The position numbers and the translations under genes were made by a program. From NCBI GenBank assembly GCA_964424345.1, contig CAYRIK010000043.1, positions 1 through 14,445 of the forward strand: a stretch of DNA of 14,445 bases, in the 5' to 3' direction. Below, piece by piece: positions 6,026-14,422 of the stretch (its first letter is position 1; each line of letters opens with the position of its first letter). This DNA comes from RGIG6307 sp964424345 (GTDB lineage Bacteria > Bacillota > Clostridia > Lachnospirales > Lachnospiraceae). The notes under the pieces were generated by a model. The model ran no database searches, was not told the origin of the DNA, and was given only the letters and a program-made list of their open reading frames with translations.

Positions 6026-7066
6026 TCAGCTTTCAATATTATCTGTGTATTCCAAATTTTGGAACAACATATCATGATTGATTGTCTGATAAAACAGATC
6101 ACGAAATTCTGTTTCATTTTGTGCAACCGCAAGTGCCCACATTGTTTTTGTTACGGTAGCTTCTAATGTCATATCATATGCTTCCGGCAGATCAAATTTA
6201 TCTTTGATCAACTTTCCAACCTGATATACTGCCATATCAGAGCCTTCATGTGTTACCTGTGTCGCCATAACAATGACTTTTCCGTTATGTAATGCTTTTT
6301 TAATGGAATTATAGAAGCTATGTTCTCCATTATCAGGGAAACCACCTACACCAAAAGACTCAATAATCACTGCATCGTATGTTTCAAAGATTACATCTAA
6401 GAAACTTCCGTCAATACCAGGAATGAGTTTGAGTAAAAATACATTTGGATTTAACTCATGATAAAAGGTAAGCGGATTGGATATTTTGTCTTTGTCGTTA
6501 ATGAAAAACACAATTCTGCTGTCCTGAATAATCGCAATCTCCGGAAAATTAATGCTTGTAAACGCATTATAACTTTTAGAGTATTCTTTTTTGGCTCTTG
6601 TTCCTGCTACTACTTTACCGCCAAATACAATATTGACTCCATGTGCTCTTGCATCTGATGCAAAACGCAGACTGTCTCTCAAATTTGCTCTTGCATCTGT
6701 AATCGGAAGGTCAATCGGCTTTTGTGCCCCTGTAATAACGATTGGTCTGCGGTTATATTGAATCAGATAAGACAAAGCTGCTGCTGTATACGCCATCGTA
6801 TCGGTTCCATGACAGATAACAAAGCCATCATAATATTCATATTTTTGCTCTATTGTTTTTGCAAGCTCCAACCATTGTTCCGGTCCCATATTGGTACTGT
6901 CAATAGAAAAAAGCTGTATATAATCTACCTGACAAAACTCCTTTACTTCCGGCACATACTGCAATAAATCTTCCGCAGATAACTGTGGTTTTAATCCATC
7001 TTCTGTATATTTGCTTGCTATTGTGCCGCCTGTCGCTAACAACAATATTCTTTTTAGCTTTCTCAT
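6026..7066 (-). CDS. ansA: L-asparaginase, type I (cytoplasmic)
   Basis: A 346-residue amidohydrolase that hydrolyses asparagine to aspartate and ammonia. ATGGTIAS supplies the nucleophilic Thr15. The second threonine motif CHGTDTMAYTAAAL supplies Thr88 and Asp89, and Lys160 in the TRAKKEYSKSYNAF segment aligns with the catalytic lysine region. The ITGAQKPI and DARANLRDSLRFA motifs are also family hallmarks. No signal peptide, and length about 340, fit the cytoplasmic type I group rather than the periplasmic type II. AAGGA lies 7 bases before the ATG. It starts 12 bases after the asnB stop, so the two are almost certainly one transcript. Glutaminase side activity is possible and cannot be excluded from sequence. 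Confidence 0.93.
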   Translation of the reverse strand: MRKLKRILLLATGGTIASKYTEDGLKPQLSAEDLLQYVPEVKEFCQVDYIQLFSIDSTNMGPEQWLELAKTIEQKYEYYDGFVICHGTDTMAYTAAALSYLIQYNRRPIVITGAQKPIDLPITDARANLRDSLRFASDARAHGVNIVFGGKVVAGTRAKKEYSKSYNAFTSINFPEIAIIQDSRIVFFINDKDKISNPLTFYHELNPNVFLLKLIPGIDGSFLDVIFETYDAVIIESFGVGGFPDNGEHSFYNSIKKALHNGKVIVMATQVTHEGSDMAVYQVGKLIKDKFDLPEAYDMTLEATVTKTMWALAVAQNETEFRDLFYQTINHDMLFQNLEYTDNIES

Positions 7067-7078
7067 ATCATCATCCTT

Positions 7079-8905
7079 TTATTCTTCAAAATACTCCTTA
7101 TACCAAACAAGGAACATATATACTGTCCAGATTTTTCGGCTGTTATCTTCTTTTCCCGCTTTATGACGGTCTAAAAGACGGAGCAATTCTTTCTCATGGA
7201 AATATTTCTTTGCTGCATCGCTCAAAAATGCTTCTTTTACCATGTTGTAATACGCATCTTCTCTAAGCCATATACGAGTAGGAACTGGAAAACCTAATTT
7301 CTTTTTTTCTGCTACCATATCCGGCAGATACTTATGTGCTGCCTGTCTCATAGCAAACTTTGTATTTTGATTGTTTACTTTATATTTTGTCGGAATCTTT
7401 CTTGCAACTTCAAATACCTTTTTGTCTAAAAATGGTACTCGCACTTCTAAAGAATGTGCCATACTCATTTTATCAGCCTTTAATAAAATATCACCAATCA
7501 ACCAAAAATGCATATCAATATACTGCATTTTTGTTACATCATCTAAATCGGCAACTTTATCATAAAACGGCTTTGTCAATTGCTTAAAATCATATCTGCC
7601 GCTTGGATGCTTCAATATTTTTTCACGTTCTTTGATTCCATACATAAACGCATTTCCGATAAAACGCTCTTCTACATCTTTGCTTGCTCGAATGATATAA
7701 TTTTTTCCTTTAAAAGAGAACGGAACAACAGAAACTGCCTTTGCAAGTGCTTTTCTTATTGGCTTTGGAACCTTTTTAGCTGGTGCTAATGCAAATGGCT
7801 CACGGTAAATATTATAGCCTCCAAAAAATTCATCTGCACCTTCTCCTGACATAGATACTTTTACATGTTTGGCAGCAGTCTGACTTACAAAATACAATGC
7901 AATTGCTGACGGATCTGCTAGTGGCTCGTCCATCTGATACTGAATATGCGGAATGGCATCCCAATATTCTTTTGTAGATATCAATTTACTGTAATTTTTT
8001 ATCTGAATCTTTTCAGACAAAGCTTTCGCGTAATCGATTTCATTATATTTTTCATAATCAAATCCGACTGTAAATGTTTTATCTCCATGAAAACACGCTG
8101 CTACATAAGAGGAATCTACACCGCTTGACAAAAATGAACCTACTTCTACGTCACTAATTTTGTGACTTTCTATAGAATCCTGCATTGCAGCATCTATTTC
8201 TTCTACCCATTCTTCTAATGTTTTGGAATCATCAGGCTCAAATTTTGGCTCCCAATAACGATGAATATCCATTTTTCCATCTTTGAATGTAAAACAATGT
8301 GCCGGCATCAGACGAAAGATGCCTTTGAAAAATGTTTCAGGCAATACAGAATACTGGAATGTAAGATAATTTTCCAAAGCATCTTCATTCAATGCTTTCT
8401 GGTATAATGGATATTCTAAAATGCTCTTAATTTCAGAGCCATATACCAATTCTTTGTCAACTACCGCATAATAAAATGGCTTGATACCAAAGAAATCTCT
8501 TGCTCCAAATACAGTCTGTGTGTTACTGTCCCAAATTACAAATGCAAACATACCGCGAAGCTTATCTAACATATGCTCGCCATATTCTTCATAAGCATGA
8601 AGCAGCACTTCTGTATCCGCGCGATTACGGAATACATGCCCACGTTCCATCAAATCTTGTCTTAATTCCTGATGATTATAGATTTCTCCATTAAAGGTAA
8701 TCACGATAGAATTGTCTTCATTATACATAGGCTGAGAACCATGATCTAAATCAATGATACTCAGTCTGCGAAATCCAAGCGCAATTCCATTATCGATATG
8801 CTGGCCTCCGCTGTCCGGCCCCCTATGAATAATCTTATTCATCATATTCGTCAGTACAGTTTCTTTGTTGTCTATATTACCGGTAAAACCGCAGATGCCA
8901 CACAT
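7079..8905 (-). CDS. asnB: Asparagine synthetase, glutamine-hydrolysing
   Basis: A 608-residue two-domain enzyme making asparagine from aspartate, ATP and glutamine. The N-terminal Ntn glutaminase domain begins MCGICGFTG with Cys2 as nucleophile, and carries NGEIYN (72-77) and RADTEVLL (95-102) for glutamine binding. The C-terminal synthetase domain (about 230-600) has the ATP pyrophosphatase loop SSGVDSS (260-266) and SGEGADEFFGGY (353-364). Length resembles Bacillus AsnB/AsnO-type enzymes. The SGGxDS loop is SSGVDS, a tolerated variant. GGAGGG lies 8 bases before the start. It lies 51 bases after a small coiled-coil gene and 12 bases before ansA, whose product does the reverse net chemistry. 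Confidence 0.95.
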   Translation of the reverse strand: MCGICGFTGNIDNKETVLTNMMNKIIHRGPDSGGQHIDNGIALGFRRLSIIDLDHGSQPMYNEDNSIVITFNGEIYNHQELRQDLMERGHVFRNRADTEVLLHAYEEYGEHMLDKLRGMFAFVIWDSNTQTVFGARDFFGIKPFYYAVVDKELVYGSEIKSILEYPLYQKALNEDALENYLTFQYSVLPETFFKGIFRLMPAHCFTFKDGKMDIHRYWEPKFEPDDSKTLEEWVEEIDAAMQDSIESHKISDVEVGSFLSSGVDSSYVAACFHGDKTFTVGFDYEKYNEIDYAKALSEKIQIKNYSKLISTKEYWDAIPHIQYQMDEPLADPSAIALYFVSQTAAKHVKVSMSGEGADEFFGGYNIYREPFALAPAKKVPKPIRKALAKAVSVVPFSFKGKNYIIRASKDVEERFIGNAFMYGIKEREKILKHPSGRYDFKQLTKPFYDKVADLDDVTKMQYIDMHFWLIGDILLKADKMSMAHSLEVRVPFLDKKVFEVARKIPTKYKVNNQNTKFAMRQAAHKYLPDMVAEKKKLGFPVPTRIWLREDAYYNMVKEAFLSDAAKKYFHEKELLRLLDRHKAGKEDNSRKIWTVYMFLVWYKEYFEE

Positions 8906-8956
8906 ATCTTTTTCCCTCCAAATTCAAGCTCTATCTTTATCGTCTCGCACAAAAGA

Positions 8957-9400
8957 TTATTCTGCTTCCACTGTGTCTTCTGCTATATCTTCTGTTTCTG
9001 GTTCTATCGTTTCTACTTCTTCTGCAGGCACAAGATCAATTACATCTTCTGCATCAGAAAAATCAATTTCCTGTGGAACGGTCACTGCTTCTGTCTTTGT
9101 ACTCATTGCATCTTTATACATTGCATATTTAGATTTTAATTCTCGGATCTCTGCAAAATTTTTGTTGATTTCCTGAACTTCCTGTGTAAATTCAGAAGCA
9201 TCTTCTTTGTATTGTTCGTAAAAAGCTTTTCCAATCTTCATATAAAGGTCACGAATTGCTTTGTCTTTTGTAGCAATCTCTAATTTGATTTTGCCCATTT
9301 CTGTTGCATCCTGTGCTTTTTGAGCAGCATCTTTTGCTACTACACTGCCTTTGACTAAAAGATCAGAACCTAATACTTTTAAATCATCCAAAAATCCCAT
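8957..9400 (-). CDS. Small coiled-coil protein of unknown function with acidic tail
   Basis: A 147-residue soluble protein I cannot assign to a function. Residues 1-30 (MGFLDDLKVLGSDLL...AKDAAQKAQ) look amphipathic. About 36-100 is strongly helical and charged, likely coiled coil, including IRDLYMKIGKAFYEQYKED. About 108-147 is acidic and probably disordered, rich in Glu, Asp, Val and Thr. The first 100 residues resemble small Firmicutes proteins that usually end in a CxxC zinc ribbon; here there are no cysteines and an acidic tail replaces it. GGAGG lies 6 bases before the ATG. It is 28 bases after gpmI and 51 bases before asnB with no terminator on either side, so it likely shares the gpmI transcript. 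Confidence 0.8.
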   Translation of the reverse strand: MGFLDDLKVLGSDLLVKGSVVAKDAAQKAQDATEMGKIKLEIATKDKAIRDLYMKIGKAFYEQYKEDASEFTQEVQEINKNFAEIRELKSKYAMYKDAMSTKTEAVTVPQEIDFSDAEDVIDLVPAEEVETIEPETEDIAEDTVEAE

Positions 9401-9428
9401 GACTTTCCTCCAGTTTCATTAATAGAAA

Positions 9429-10970
9429 TTATTTTTTGATAAGAAGTGACTTTCCTGTCATTTCTACAGGCTGTTCTTTACCCATGATTTCAATAAGAGT
9501 AGGAACGATATCTGCAAGACATCCGCCTTCTCTTAATGTATATGCATCATCATAGTTTACTAAGATAAATGGAACTTCGTTTGTAGTATGTGCTGTGAAA
9601 GGAGCACCTGTTTCGTAATCTACAAGCTGTTCTGCATTACCATGGTCTGCACAGATAAACATTGTACCATCTACTTCTTTGATTGCTTCTACTGCTTTGC
9701 CTACGCATTCATCTACTGCTTCTACTGCTGCGATTGCTGCACTTTCTACACCTGTATGACCAACCATATCAGGGTTTGCAAAGTTAATGATAATTACATC
9801 ATATTTGTCAGATTTGATTGCATCTACTAACTTATCACATACTTCGTATGCGCTCATTTCTGGCTTTAAGTCATAAGTAGCAACCTTTGGAGAAGCTACT
9901 AAAATACGATCTTCTCCTGCATTTGGAGCTTCTACACCACCGTTGAAGAAGAATGTAACGTGTGCATATTTTTCTGTTTCTGCGATACGAGCCTGTGTCA
10001 TACCATTTGCAGCTAACCATTCACCGAATGTATTTGTAACTGCGATTTTGTGGAATGCAACAGACTTATTTGGAATAGTTGGATCGTAATCAGAGAAGCA
10101 TACAAAGCAAATATCTAATCTGTTTCCTCTGTCAAAGCCTTTGAAATCATCATCACAGAATGCTCTTGTGATTTCTCTTGCTCTGTCAGGACGGAAGTTG
10201 AAAAATACTACAGAGTCGCCATCTTTTACAACTGCTGCTGGCGCACCATCTTTTGTTACTACAGTAGGTTTTACGAATTCATCGTTTTCACCATTTGCAT
10301 AAGAATTCTTTACTGCGCATACGCCGCATGCTGCTGTAAGACCTTCACCCTTTGTAAGTGCATTATAAGCCTTCTGAACTCTATCCCAGTTGTTATCTCT
10401 GTCCATTGCATAGTAACGACCACATACACTTGCAACCTGACCTACACCGATTTCTTCCATTTTGTCCATTAATTCTTTTACGAAATCTGCTGCAGATGCT
10501 GGAGGAGTATCACGACCATCTAAAAATGCATGAACGTATACTTTTTCTAAGCCGTTTCTCTTTGCTAATTCTAATAAACCATATAAGTGTGTATTATGGC
10601 TGTGTACACCACCATCAGATAATAATCCCATAAGGTGTAATGCACTGTCATTCTTCTTGCAGTTTTCTACTGCTTTTAATAATGCTTCATTTTCAAAGAA
10701 TGTGCCATCCTGAATTTCCTTTGTAATACGTGTAAGTTCCTGATATACGATACGTCCTGCACCCATATTTAAGTGACCTACTTCAGAGTTACCCATCTGT
10801 CCATCTGGTAAACCTACTGCCATACCTGATGCATTACCTTTTACGAAAGGATAATTTGCCATTAAGCTATCCATAACAGGAGTCTTTGCTTCTGATACTG
10901 CATTTCCTTCGCTTTTGCTGTTAAGACCATAACCATCTAAAATCATTAAAACTGTTGGTTTTTTACTCAT
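9429..10970 (-). CDS. gpmI: 2,3-bisphosphoglycerate-independent phosphoglycerate mutase
   Basis: A 513-residue Mn2+-dependent enzyme interconverting 3- and 2-phosphoglycerate in glycolysis. It belongs to the alkaline-phosphatase superfamily. Asp12 (LDGYG) and the phosphorylated serine Ser62 (MGNSEVGHLNMGAGR) are present, as are His123, DGRDTPP (151-157), RDNNWDR, Asp401 and His405, ADHGNAE with Asp442-His443, and His461. These positions nearly coincide with the Geobacillus enzyme numbering (Asp12, Ser62, Asp403, His407, Asp444, His445, His462). The frame opens earlier (11012), but AAGGAG lies 6 bases before the ATG at 10970 and the protein then starts MSKKPTVLMILDG as the family does. Own strong promoter. 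Confidence 0.97.
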   Translation of the reverse strand: MSKKPTVLMILDGYGLNSKSEGNAVSEAKTPVMDSLMANYPFVKGNASGMAVGLPDGQMGNSEVGHLNMGAGRIVYQELTRITKEIQDGTFFENEALLKAVENCKKNDSALHLMGLLSDGGVHSHNTHLYGLLELAKRNGLEKVYVHAFLDGRDTPPASAADFVKELMDKMEEIGVGQVASVCGRYYAMDRDNNWDRVQKAYNALTKGEGLTAACGVCAVKNSYANGENDEFVKPTVVTKDGAPAAVVKDGDSVVFFNFRPDRAREITRAFCDDDFKGFDRGNRLDICFVCFSDYDPTIPNKSVAFHKIAVTNTFGEWLAANGMTQARIAETEKYAHVTFFFNGGVEAPNAGEDRILVASPKVATYDLKPEMSAYEVCDKLVDAIKSDKYDVIIINFANPDMVGHTGVESAAIAAVEAVDECVGKAVEAIKEVDGTMFICADHGNAEQLVDYETGAPFTAHTTNEVPFILVNYDDAYTLREGGCLADIVPTLIEIMGKEQPVEMTGKSLLIKK

Positions 10971-10993
10971 TGTTTTCTCCTTTTTCTCACTTT

Positions 10994-11017
10994 GAGCCAT
11001 GCATATATACATGGCTC
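10994..11017 (-). other. Stem-loop in the gpmI 5' leader
   Basis: GAGCCATG and CATGGCTC (10994-11001 and 11010-11017) form a perfect 8-bp stem about 10 bases from the predicted gpmI transcription start. It has no T-run in the transcribed direction, so it is not a terminator of this operon. A T5 follows on the opposite strand only. Position at the mRNA 5' end suggests a stability element, by inference. Confidence 0.6.
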
Positions 11018-11033
11018 TTTTTCAATGTCTAAT

Positions 11034-11062
11034 ATTATACACATTTTTGTATGGTTGTGCAA
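11034..11062 (-). promoter_or_regulatory. gpmI promoter
   Basis: The -35 TTGCAC (11057-11062) and perfect -10 TATAAT (11034-11039) are separated by exactly 17 bases. It lies just after the pfkA stop, with predicted start near 11027. No terminator separates gpmI from the three genes that follow, so it may drive gpmI through ansA. Confidence 0.87.
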
Positions 11063-11071
11063 GATAAACCA

Positions 11072-12145
11072 TTAATCTCCAAAGCAAATACCGAGTGCTT
11101 TGATTTCTTTGATGATCTCACTTTCTGGATCTACGCGTTTTAACTTACCTGCTACTTCTTCTAATGGAATAGGTTTCATTTCTCCATTGATTACACCAAT
11201 CATATTTCCGAATTTCTTTTCTAAGATTAACTGTGCTGCTGCCGCACCAAGTCTTGTTGCCAATACTCTGTCGTATGCACATGGAGCACCGCCTCGCTGT
11301 GTATGTCCTGGAACAGTAATACGAACTTCTTTTCCTGTCTTTTGTGTAATCTGATCTGCAATTTCATAAGAAATAGATGGATACTGACGAGTTCTTACTT
11401 TTTCTTTGTATTCTTTCTTAGATAATGCTGCATCTTCTTTAGAAATTGCACCTTCTGCTACTGCAAGGATTGTAAACTTCTTGCCAGCTTTTTCACGCTT
11501 ATTTAATGCTTCTGCAATTACATCAATATCATATGGGATTTCAGGAAGTAAAATAATATCTGCACCACCTGCAATGCCTGCGTGTAATGTAAGCTGACCT
11601 ACTTTGTGTCCCATGATTTCTACGATAAATACTCGGCTATGGGAAGCTGCTGTTGTATGAATACAGTCAATTGCACTTGTTGCAACGTCTACTGCACTCT
11701 GGAAACCAAATGTCATTTCTGTTCCCCAAAGGTCATTATCAATTGTCTTTGGAAGTGTTACTACATTTAGACCTTCTTCTCTTAATAAATTTGCAGTTTT
11801 ATGAGAACCATTTCCGCCAAGTACTACTAAACAGTCAAGTCCCAGTTTTCTATAAGTTCTCTTCATTGCTTCTACTTTGTCTAAGCCCTGTGCATCTGGC
11901 TTATCCATATCTTTAAATGGTGTTCTGGATGTTCCAAGAATAGTTCCGCCCAGTGTTAAAATACCAGAAAAATCTTTTTCTGCAAGATATCTATATTCTC
12001 CGTAAATCAGACCTCTATAACCATTTTCAAAGCCATAAATTTCTACTTCTTTTTTCTGGGTATACAGCGTCTTTACAAGACCTCTCATAGCTGCATTCAA
12101 TGCCTGACAATCTCCACCGCTTGTTAACATACCAATTCTTAACAT
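11072..12145 (-). CDS. pfkA: 6-phosphofructokinase (group III-like)
   Basis: A 357-residue glycolytic enzyme phosphorylating fructose-6-phosphate. IGMLTSGGDCQALNAAMRG (4-22) is the nucleotide/phosphate loop. GGNGS (110-114) corresponds to E. coli GGDGS, PKTIDND (132-138) holds the catalytic Asp136, IVEIMGHKVG (174-183) and GHTQRGGAPCAYDR line the sugar site. Gly at the E. coli 104 position favours ATP, while Lys at the 124 position is typical of pyrophosphate or mixed enzymes, and the Mg-binding Asp103 is Asn112, so the phosphoryl donor is uncertain. The ATG at 12145 has AAAGGA 8 bases upstream; upstream in-frame TTG (12163) and ATG (12154) overlap that site. It starts 45 bases after ppk, with no promoter I can defend. 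Confidence 0.95.
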   Translation of the reverse strand: MLRIGMLTSGGDCQALNAAMRGLVKTLYTQKKEVEIYGFENGYRGLIYGEYRYLAEKDFSGILTLGGTILGTSRTPFKDMDKPDAQGLDKVEAMKRTYRKLGLDCLVVLGGNGSHKTANLLREEGLNVVTLPKTIDNDLWGTEMTFGFQSAVDVATSAIDCIHTTAASHSRVFIVEIMGHKVGQLTLHAGIAGGADIILLPEIPYDIDVIAEALNKREKAGKKFTILAVAEGAISKEDAALSKKEYKEKVRTRQYPSISYEIADQITQKTGKEVRITVPGHTQRGGAPCAYDRVLATRLGAAAAQLILEKKFGNMIGVINGEMKPIPLEEVAGKLKRVDPESEIIKEIKALGICFGD

Positions 12146-12190
12146 AATAAACATCCTTTCCAAATACTTTTGTATTTTTGGTTTTATATT

Positions 12191-14269
12191 TTATTCTCCA
12201 GCCACTTCACTAGCACCGACTTTTTCTAATGCATCATATGCTTCCTGATAAAAAACCTCTTGTGAATTTAATGGTTCTTCATGGATGTGTCGGTCTATAT
12301 AAAGACCTTCTGAATTTTGTTCTTTTCCTTTCTCGTCATCCTGCATAATTGTATCAAACATATACTTCAGACGAGCTTTTAAAGCTTCCGGCTTTATTGG
12401 AACTGCTACTTCTACACGTCGAATTGTATTTCTTGTCATAAAGTCTGCTGAACCGATATAAATGCGTTCCCCTTCTCCTTTACCAAATCGATAAATACGA
12501 GAATGTTCTAAGAAACGACCTACTACGCTGACTACCGTCACATTTTCTGTGATACCTTCAAGACCAGGCTTTAAGCAACAAATTCCTCGAACAATCAACT
12601 CTACTTTTACGCCTGCCTTAGAAGCCTCTATGATCTTATTGATAATCACCTTGTCTGTTAAAGAGTTGATTTTAAATCCGATATAACCTTCTTTTCCTTC
12701 CTGAACATTAGCAATCTGTTCATCGATCATTTCTAACACTTTATTTTGGAGACAATTTGGTGCTACAAGAAGGTCTTTTGTCTGCTCTACTGTTTCACCT
12801 AACAACAATGCCTTAAATACATCAGAAACTTCTGTACCGATTTCAAAATCAGATGTAATGTAGGATAAATCTGTATATGTTCTGGAAGTTTTTTCATTGT
12901 AATTTCCAGTACCAATCTGTGTGATATAAGAAATTCCTTCTGGAAGATTTCTTGTGATTAAACATAATTTAGAATGTACTTTATAATGTCCAAGTCCGTA
13001 AATAACCTGACATCCGGCTTCTTCTAATCTGCGGGACATCTCAATATTGTTAGACTCATCAAAACGTGCTCTAAGTTCTACAAGTACGACTACATCTTTA
13101 CCATTTTCTGCAGCTTCAATCAACGCTTCAATTACTTTACTCTGATTTGCCACTCGATAAAGTGTCATCTTAATAGAAACAACGCTTGGATCTTCTGCTG
13201 CCTCACGCAACATTTTCAAAAATGGCTTCATGCTTTCAAATGGATAAGAAAGCAATACGTCTTTTTCTGCAACCTGCTCTAATATACTTTCTCGATAATC
13301 CAAACTTGCCGGCATCTGAGGTGTTCTCTTTTCATAGAACAGTTCTTGCTTATCACGCAGATAATCTTGCAGCTGGAATACAAAAGATAAATCTAAAGGA
13401 GTATCTACTTTAATAATATGATTTACACTAATATCTAAATATTTTGCAAGTTCTGCTTTGATTTTGTGGTTAATCTCACGAGACAATTCCAGTCTTACCG
13501 GACTTAATCTTGTTCTTCGCTTGATCAAATGTTCCATCATATCACGATAATCTAAATCTTCATCATACATATCTTCTGCATCAATGTCTGCATTTCTTGT
13601 TACTCTCATAATAGATTTTTCGCAGACTGTATATTTTTGATACAGTTTAGAAACAAAATGTAATATCAATTCTTCACACAACATAAAGTATCCAGGACGG
13701 CCAGGAATTGCAATCAGACGTTTGAATACGCTATTTGTGCAAGCTACAACACCTGTTTTATATTTGCCATTTTTAGTTGCAAGCAATACAACTGCATACA
13801 ATCCTTTGTTATTTAAAAATGGAAATGGCTGCTGTTTTCCGATAATCATAGGGGATAAAAATGGTGCAATATAATGGTCGAAATATCCTTCCAGATAAAT
13901 ACCTTCATCATGGGATAATTTATTAAAATTAATAATATGTATTCCATGTGGTTCTAATTCGCCCATGAGCTGTTCGTAAATTTTTTTCTTTTTTACTTCC
14001 AGTTCTTTGACACGTGCCAGTACTGCTTCTACCTGTTCTTTACTTGTCATATTTGTCTTGCTGTCACGAATTTCATCATCTTCGTGCATCTGTACCATAT
14101 GCGTACCTACACGAACCATAAAAAATTCATCCAGATTTGTCTGGTAAATCGACGCAAAGGTAAGTCTCTCTGCAAGCGGTACTCTTGGATTTCCTGCTTC
14201 GTTTAATACTCTTTCATTAAACTGCAGCCAAGAAAGTTCTCTGTTGGTATAACAATTTACATGTTTCAT
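12191..14269 (-). CDS. ppk1: Polyphosphate kinase
   Basis: A 692-residue PPK1, which polymerises the terminal phosphate of ATP into inorganic polyphosphate and can run in reverse. The N-terminal region YTNRELSWLQFNERVLNEA and LDEFFMVRVG is typical. Two phospholipase-D-like halves carry the catalytic histidines: His432 in YKVHSKLCLI (autophosphorylated; E. coli His435) and His589 in FLEHSRIY (E. coli His592). IYIGSADFMTRN and IGTGNYNEKT are further family motifs. The frame extends 44 codons further to 14401. The start at 14269 is preferred because AGGA lies 7 bases upstream and the protein then aligns with E. coli PPK from its first residues. A GGAGG 3 bases before the ATG at 14383 leaves an extended form possible. 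pfkA follows after 45 bases. Confidence 0.95.
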   Translation of the reverse strand: MKHVNCYTNRELSWLQFNERVLNEAGNPRVPLAERLTFASIYQTNLDEFFMVRVGTHMVQMHEDDEIRDSKTNMTSKEQVEAVLARVKELEVKKKKIYEQLMGELEPHGIHIINFNKLSHDEGIYLEGYFDHYIAPFLSPMIIGKQQPFPFLNNKGLYAVVLLATKNGKYKTGVVACTNSVFKRLIAIPGRPGYFMLCEELILHFVSKLYQKYTVCEKSIMRVTRNADIDAEDMYDEDLDYRDMMEHLIKRRTRLSPVRLELSREINHKIKAELAKYLDISVNHIIKVDTPLDLSFVFQLQDYLRDKQELFYEKRTPQMPASLDYRESILEQVAEKDVLLSYPFESMKPFLKMLREAAEDPSVVSIKMTLYRVANQSKVIEALIEAAENGKDVVVLVELRARFDESNNIEMSRRLEEAGCQVIYGLGHYKVHSKLCLITRNLPEGISYITQIGTGNYNEKTSRTYTDLSYITSDFEIGTEVSDVFKALLLGETVEQTKDLLVAPNCLQNKVLEMIDEQIANVQEGKEGYIGFKINSLTDKVIINKIIEASKAGVKVELIVRGICCLKPGLEGITENVTVVSVVGRFLEHSRIYRFGKGEGERIYIGSADFMTRNTIRRVEVAVPIKPEALKARLKYMFDTIMQDDEKGKEQNSEGLYIDRHIHEEPLNSQEVFYQEAYDALEKVGASEVAGE

Positions 14270-14397
14270 TTTAGTTTCCTCTTTCTCCGACAACTTTTTA
14301 AGTGGTACAATTGTCTCTATATTTTTTTGTACCCTATTCTTTTCCGAAAAAAAACGTATAAACTTTTGAATAATATGCGTCATATTCCTCCATAACC

Positions 14398-14422
14398 CCA
14401 TACAACCATTAAATTTGTATGG
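14398..14422 (-). other. Inverted repeat upstream of ppk1
   Basis: CCATACAA and TTGTATGG (14398-14405 and 14415-14422) form a perfect 8-bp inverted repeat around 9 bases. The ATG at 14401 lies in the downstream arm. No T-run follows, so not a terminator. It could be an operator or a leader stem; the window ends too soon to place a promoter. Confidence 0.4.

Noticed and set aside
10994..11021. Plus-strand intrinsic terminator (stem followed by T5)
   Set aside because: No plus-strand gene leads into it; the stem is better explained as part of the gpmI leader.
12146..12190. Weak hairpin (AAATAC/GTATTT) between ppk1 and pfkA
   Set aside because: Short, AT-only and without a T-run after it; not a convincing terminator or regulator.
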